Positions 63,046 through 64,000 of a stretch of DNA of 64,000 nucleotides are shown here, in pieces; positions within the stretch are counted from its first letter, which is position 1; each line of letters begins with the position of its first letter. The position numbers and the translations under genes are program-made. This DNA is from Stenotrophomonas lactitubi (GTDB taxonomy: Bacteria > Pseudomonadota > Gammaproteobacteria > Xanthomonadales > Xanthomonadaceae): positions 3,906,001-3,970,000 of the forward strand of contig NZ_PHQX01000001.1 in NCBI RefSeq assembly GCF_002803515.1. The letters are read 5' to 3'. The notes below the pieces were generated by a model. The model searched no databases and was not told the origin of the DNA. It saw nothing but the letters and a program-made list of their open reading frames with translations.

Positions 63046-64000
63046 CAGAAGGTCAGCCGGTACTGCGCGTACACATTGGCGCCGTCGGTGTCATACGGCG
63101 CGTTGCGCGAATAGATCAGGCCACGGCTGGCCTGGAAGGTGGCTTCATCCGGGTAGCGGTCGAACACGTTGTCGGCACCCACGCGCAGGCTGTGGTGTTC
63201 GTTGATGCGATAGCCCACCGCCAGGTCCAGGAAGGTCATCGCACCGAACTGCTGGTAGATATCGCCCGCTGCGTTGCCGGTGGAGTCGGTCCACTTGCCG
63301 TAGTAGCGCACGCGCGCCATCAACGACCACGCGCCGACGTCCCAGTTGCCGGTGAAGCTGCCCTTGTGCTCGGGCAGGCGGTCTTCGAACAGCACGCGCT
63401 GGGTCTCGTTGGTCGCCACCGAGGTGCTGCCGTTGTCGACGCGGGTCTGGTTGTAGTTGTAAGCCAGGGTCAGCGTCATGCGCCCGGCGCCGAGATCGCG
63501 CAGGTAGTTGCCGACCACGTCCACGCCGGTGGTGGTGGTGTCGAAATCGTTGGTGAAGTAGTTCACCGAGGTATAGCCCAGCGGGTTGGGCGTGCCGGCC
63601 GGAATGGCGAAGCTGGCCGACTGGCTGAAGCGGTCGCTGAGCTGGATGCGGTAGACATCCACCGAACCGGACAGGCCCATGTCGGTGCGCCAGGTCAGGC
63701 CCAGCGAGGCAGTGCGCGATTCTTCCGGGGTCAGCGGCTTGGCGCCCAGCAGCTGCGCCAACGGATCGCTGGGCGACAGGCGGCCGCTGGTAAAGATCTG
63801 CAGCGTGCGCGTATCCAGCCCCTGGGTGGTGCTGGTGGTGTTGAGCTGGGCCGGGGTGGGCGCGCGGAAGCCGGTGGACAGGGTGCCACGCAGGGCCACG
63901 TCCGGGGTGATCGCAAAGCGCGCCGACAACTTGCCGTCCACCGTGCTGCCGAAGCTGGAGAAGTCTTCATAGCGACCGGCCGCGCCGATGCTCCAGCGCT
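63045..64000 (-). CDS. TonB-dependent receptor, C-terminal part (cut by window edge)
   Basis: The reverse frame is open from the right window edge to the stop at 63045, about 318 codons, all barrel. Typical barrel features are present: GTLSTGFRAPTPAQLN, SVDVYRIQLSDRF, and an end YAQYRLTF with the terminal aromatic residue. The apparent start at 63941 is only an internal GTG. The plug and signal peptide lie beyond the window. It is coupled to the EgtE-like enzyme gene. Substrate unknown. Confidence 0.85.
   Translation of the reverse strand, partial: RWSIGAAGRYEDFSSFGSTVDGKLSARFAITPDVALRGTLSTGFRAPTPAQLNTTSTTQGLDTRTLQIFTSGRLSPSDPLAQLLGAKPLTPEESRTASLGLTWRTDMGLSGSVDVYRIQLSDRFSQSASFAIPAGTPNPLGYTSVNYFTNDFDTTTTGVDVVGNYLRDLGAGRMTLTLAYNYNQTRVDNGSTSVATNETQRVLFEDRLPEHKGSFTGNWDVGAWSLMARVRYYGKWTDSTGNAAGDIYQQFGAMTFLDLAVGYRINEHHSLRVGADNVFDRYPDEATFQASRGLIYSRNAPYDTDGANVYAQYRLTF

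Overview
The window is chromosomal DNA of a high-GC gammaproteobacterium of the Xanthomonadaceae, most likely Stenotrophomonas (S. maltophilia group). I infer this from GC-rich backbone genes, several TonB receptors, and short stem-loops ending in GTAG that match the SMAG family described in S. maltophilia. No rRNA, tRNA or CRISPR array was seen.

Bases 1-1278 hold the N-terminal part of an exported RHS-repeat protein running off the left edge. comM (YifB, the Mg-chelatase-like ATPase of natural transformation) starts at 1760 but is split just after its Walker B motif. Its missing half is at 35031-35633. Joining base 2663 to base 35032 restores an open 501-codon comM, so 2664-35031 is a 32.4 kb genomic island.

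The island is a mosaic. (a) 2753-8877: an operon-like block of three divergent tyrosine recombinases plus a small coiled-coil protein, probably the integration machinery. (b) 8921-12272: an Xre repressor with a striking palindromic operator, small unknown genes and a PD-(D/E)XK nuclease-like protein. (c) 13041-28444: metal resistance (two CzcI-like proteins, CzcCBA, a P1B-4 ATPase, a pseudo-receiver response regulator, a MerR/CadR regulator with its promoter and a CDF transporter). This block also carries a lipid A phosphoethanolamine transferase (EptA/MCR family) and its partner DgkA. (d) 28661-34623: defence-like genes, an Mrr-type nuclease convergent with a 1,693-residue STAND ATPase that has an N-terminal Cap4-like nuclease (Avs-like). 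The recombinase, nuclease and STAND parts look poorer in GC than the host backbone, whereas cadR-CDF is GC-rich.

Right of the island lie a large helicase-nuclease-zinc-finger protein, a TonB receptor, a lower-GC glycosyltransferase-like gene, a HAD phosphatase, an ExoD-like protein, a sorbosone-dehydrogenase-like lipoprotein with a DUF2231-like membrane protein, and a secreted S8 protease followed by a possible detached propeptide. Next come a SCO protein and cyoABCD (cytochrome bo3 oxidase). A MocR regulator diverges from cyoA and has matching operators on both sides of its gene. The window ends with a small thioredoxin-like operon, a second MocR, a cluster of SMAG-like repeats, a Tat-exported EgtE-like PLP enzyme and a TonB receptor cut by the right edge.
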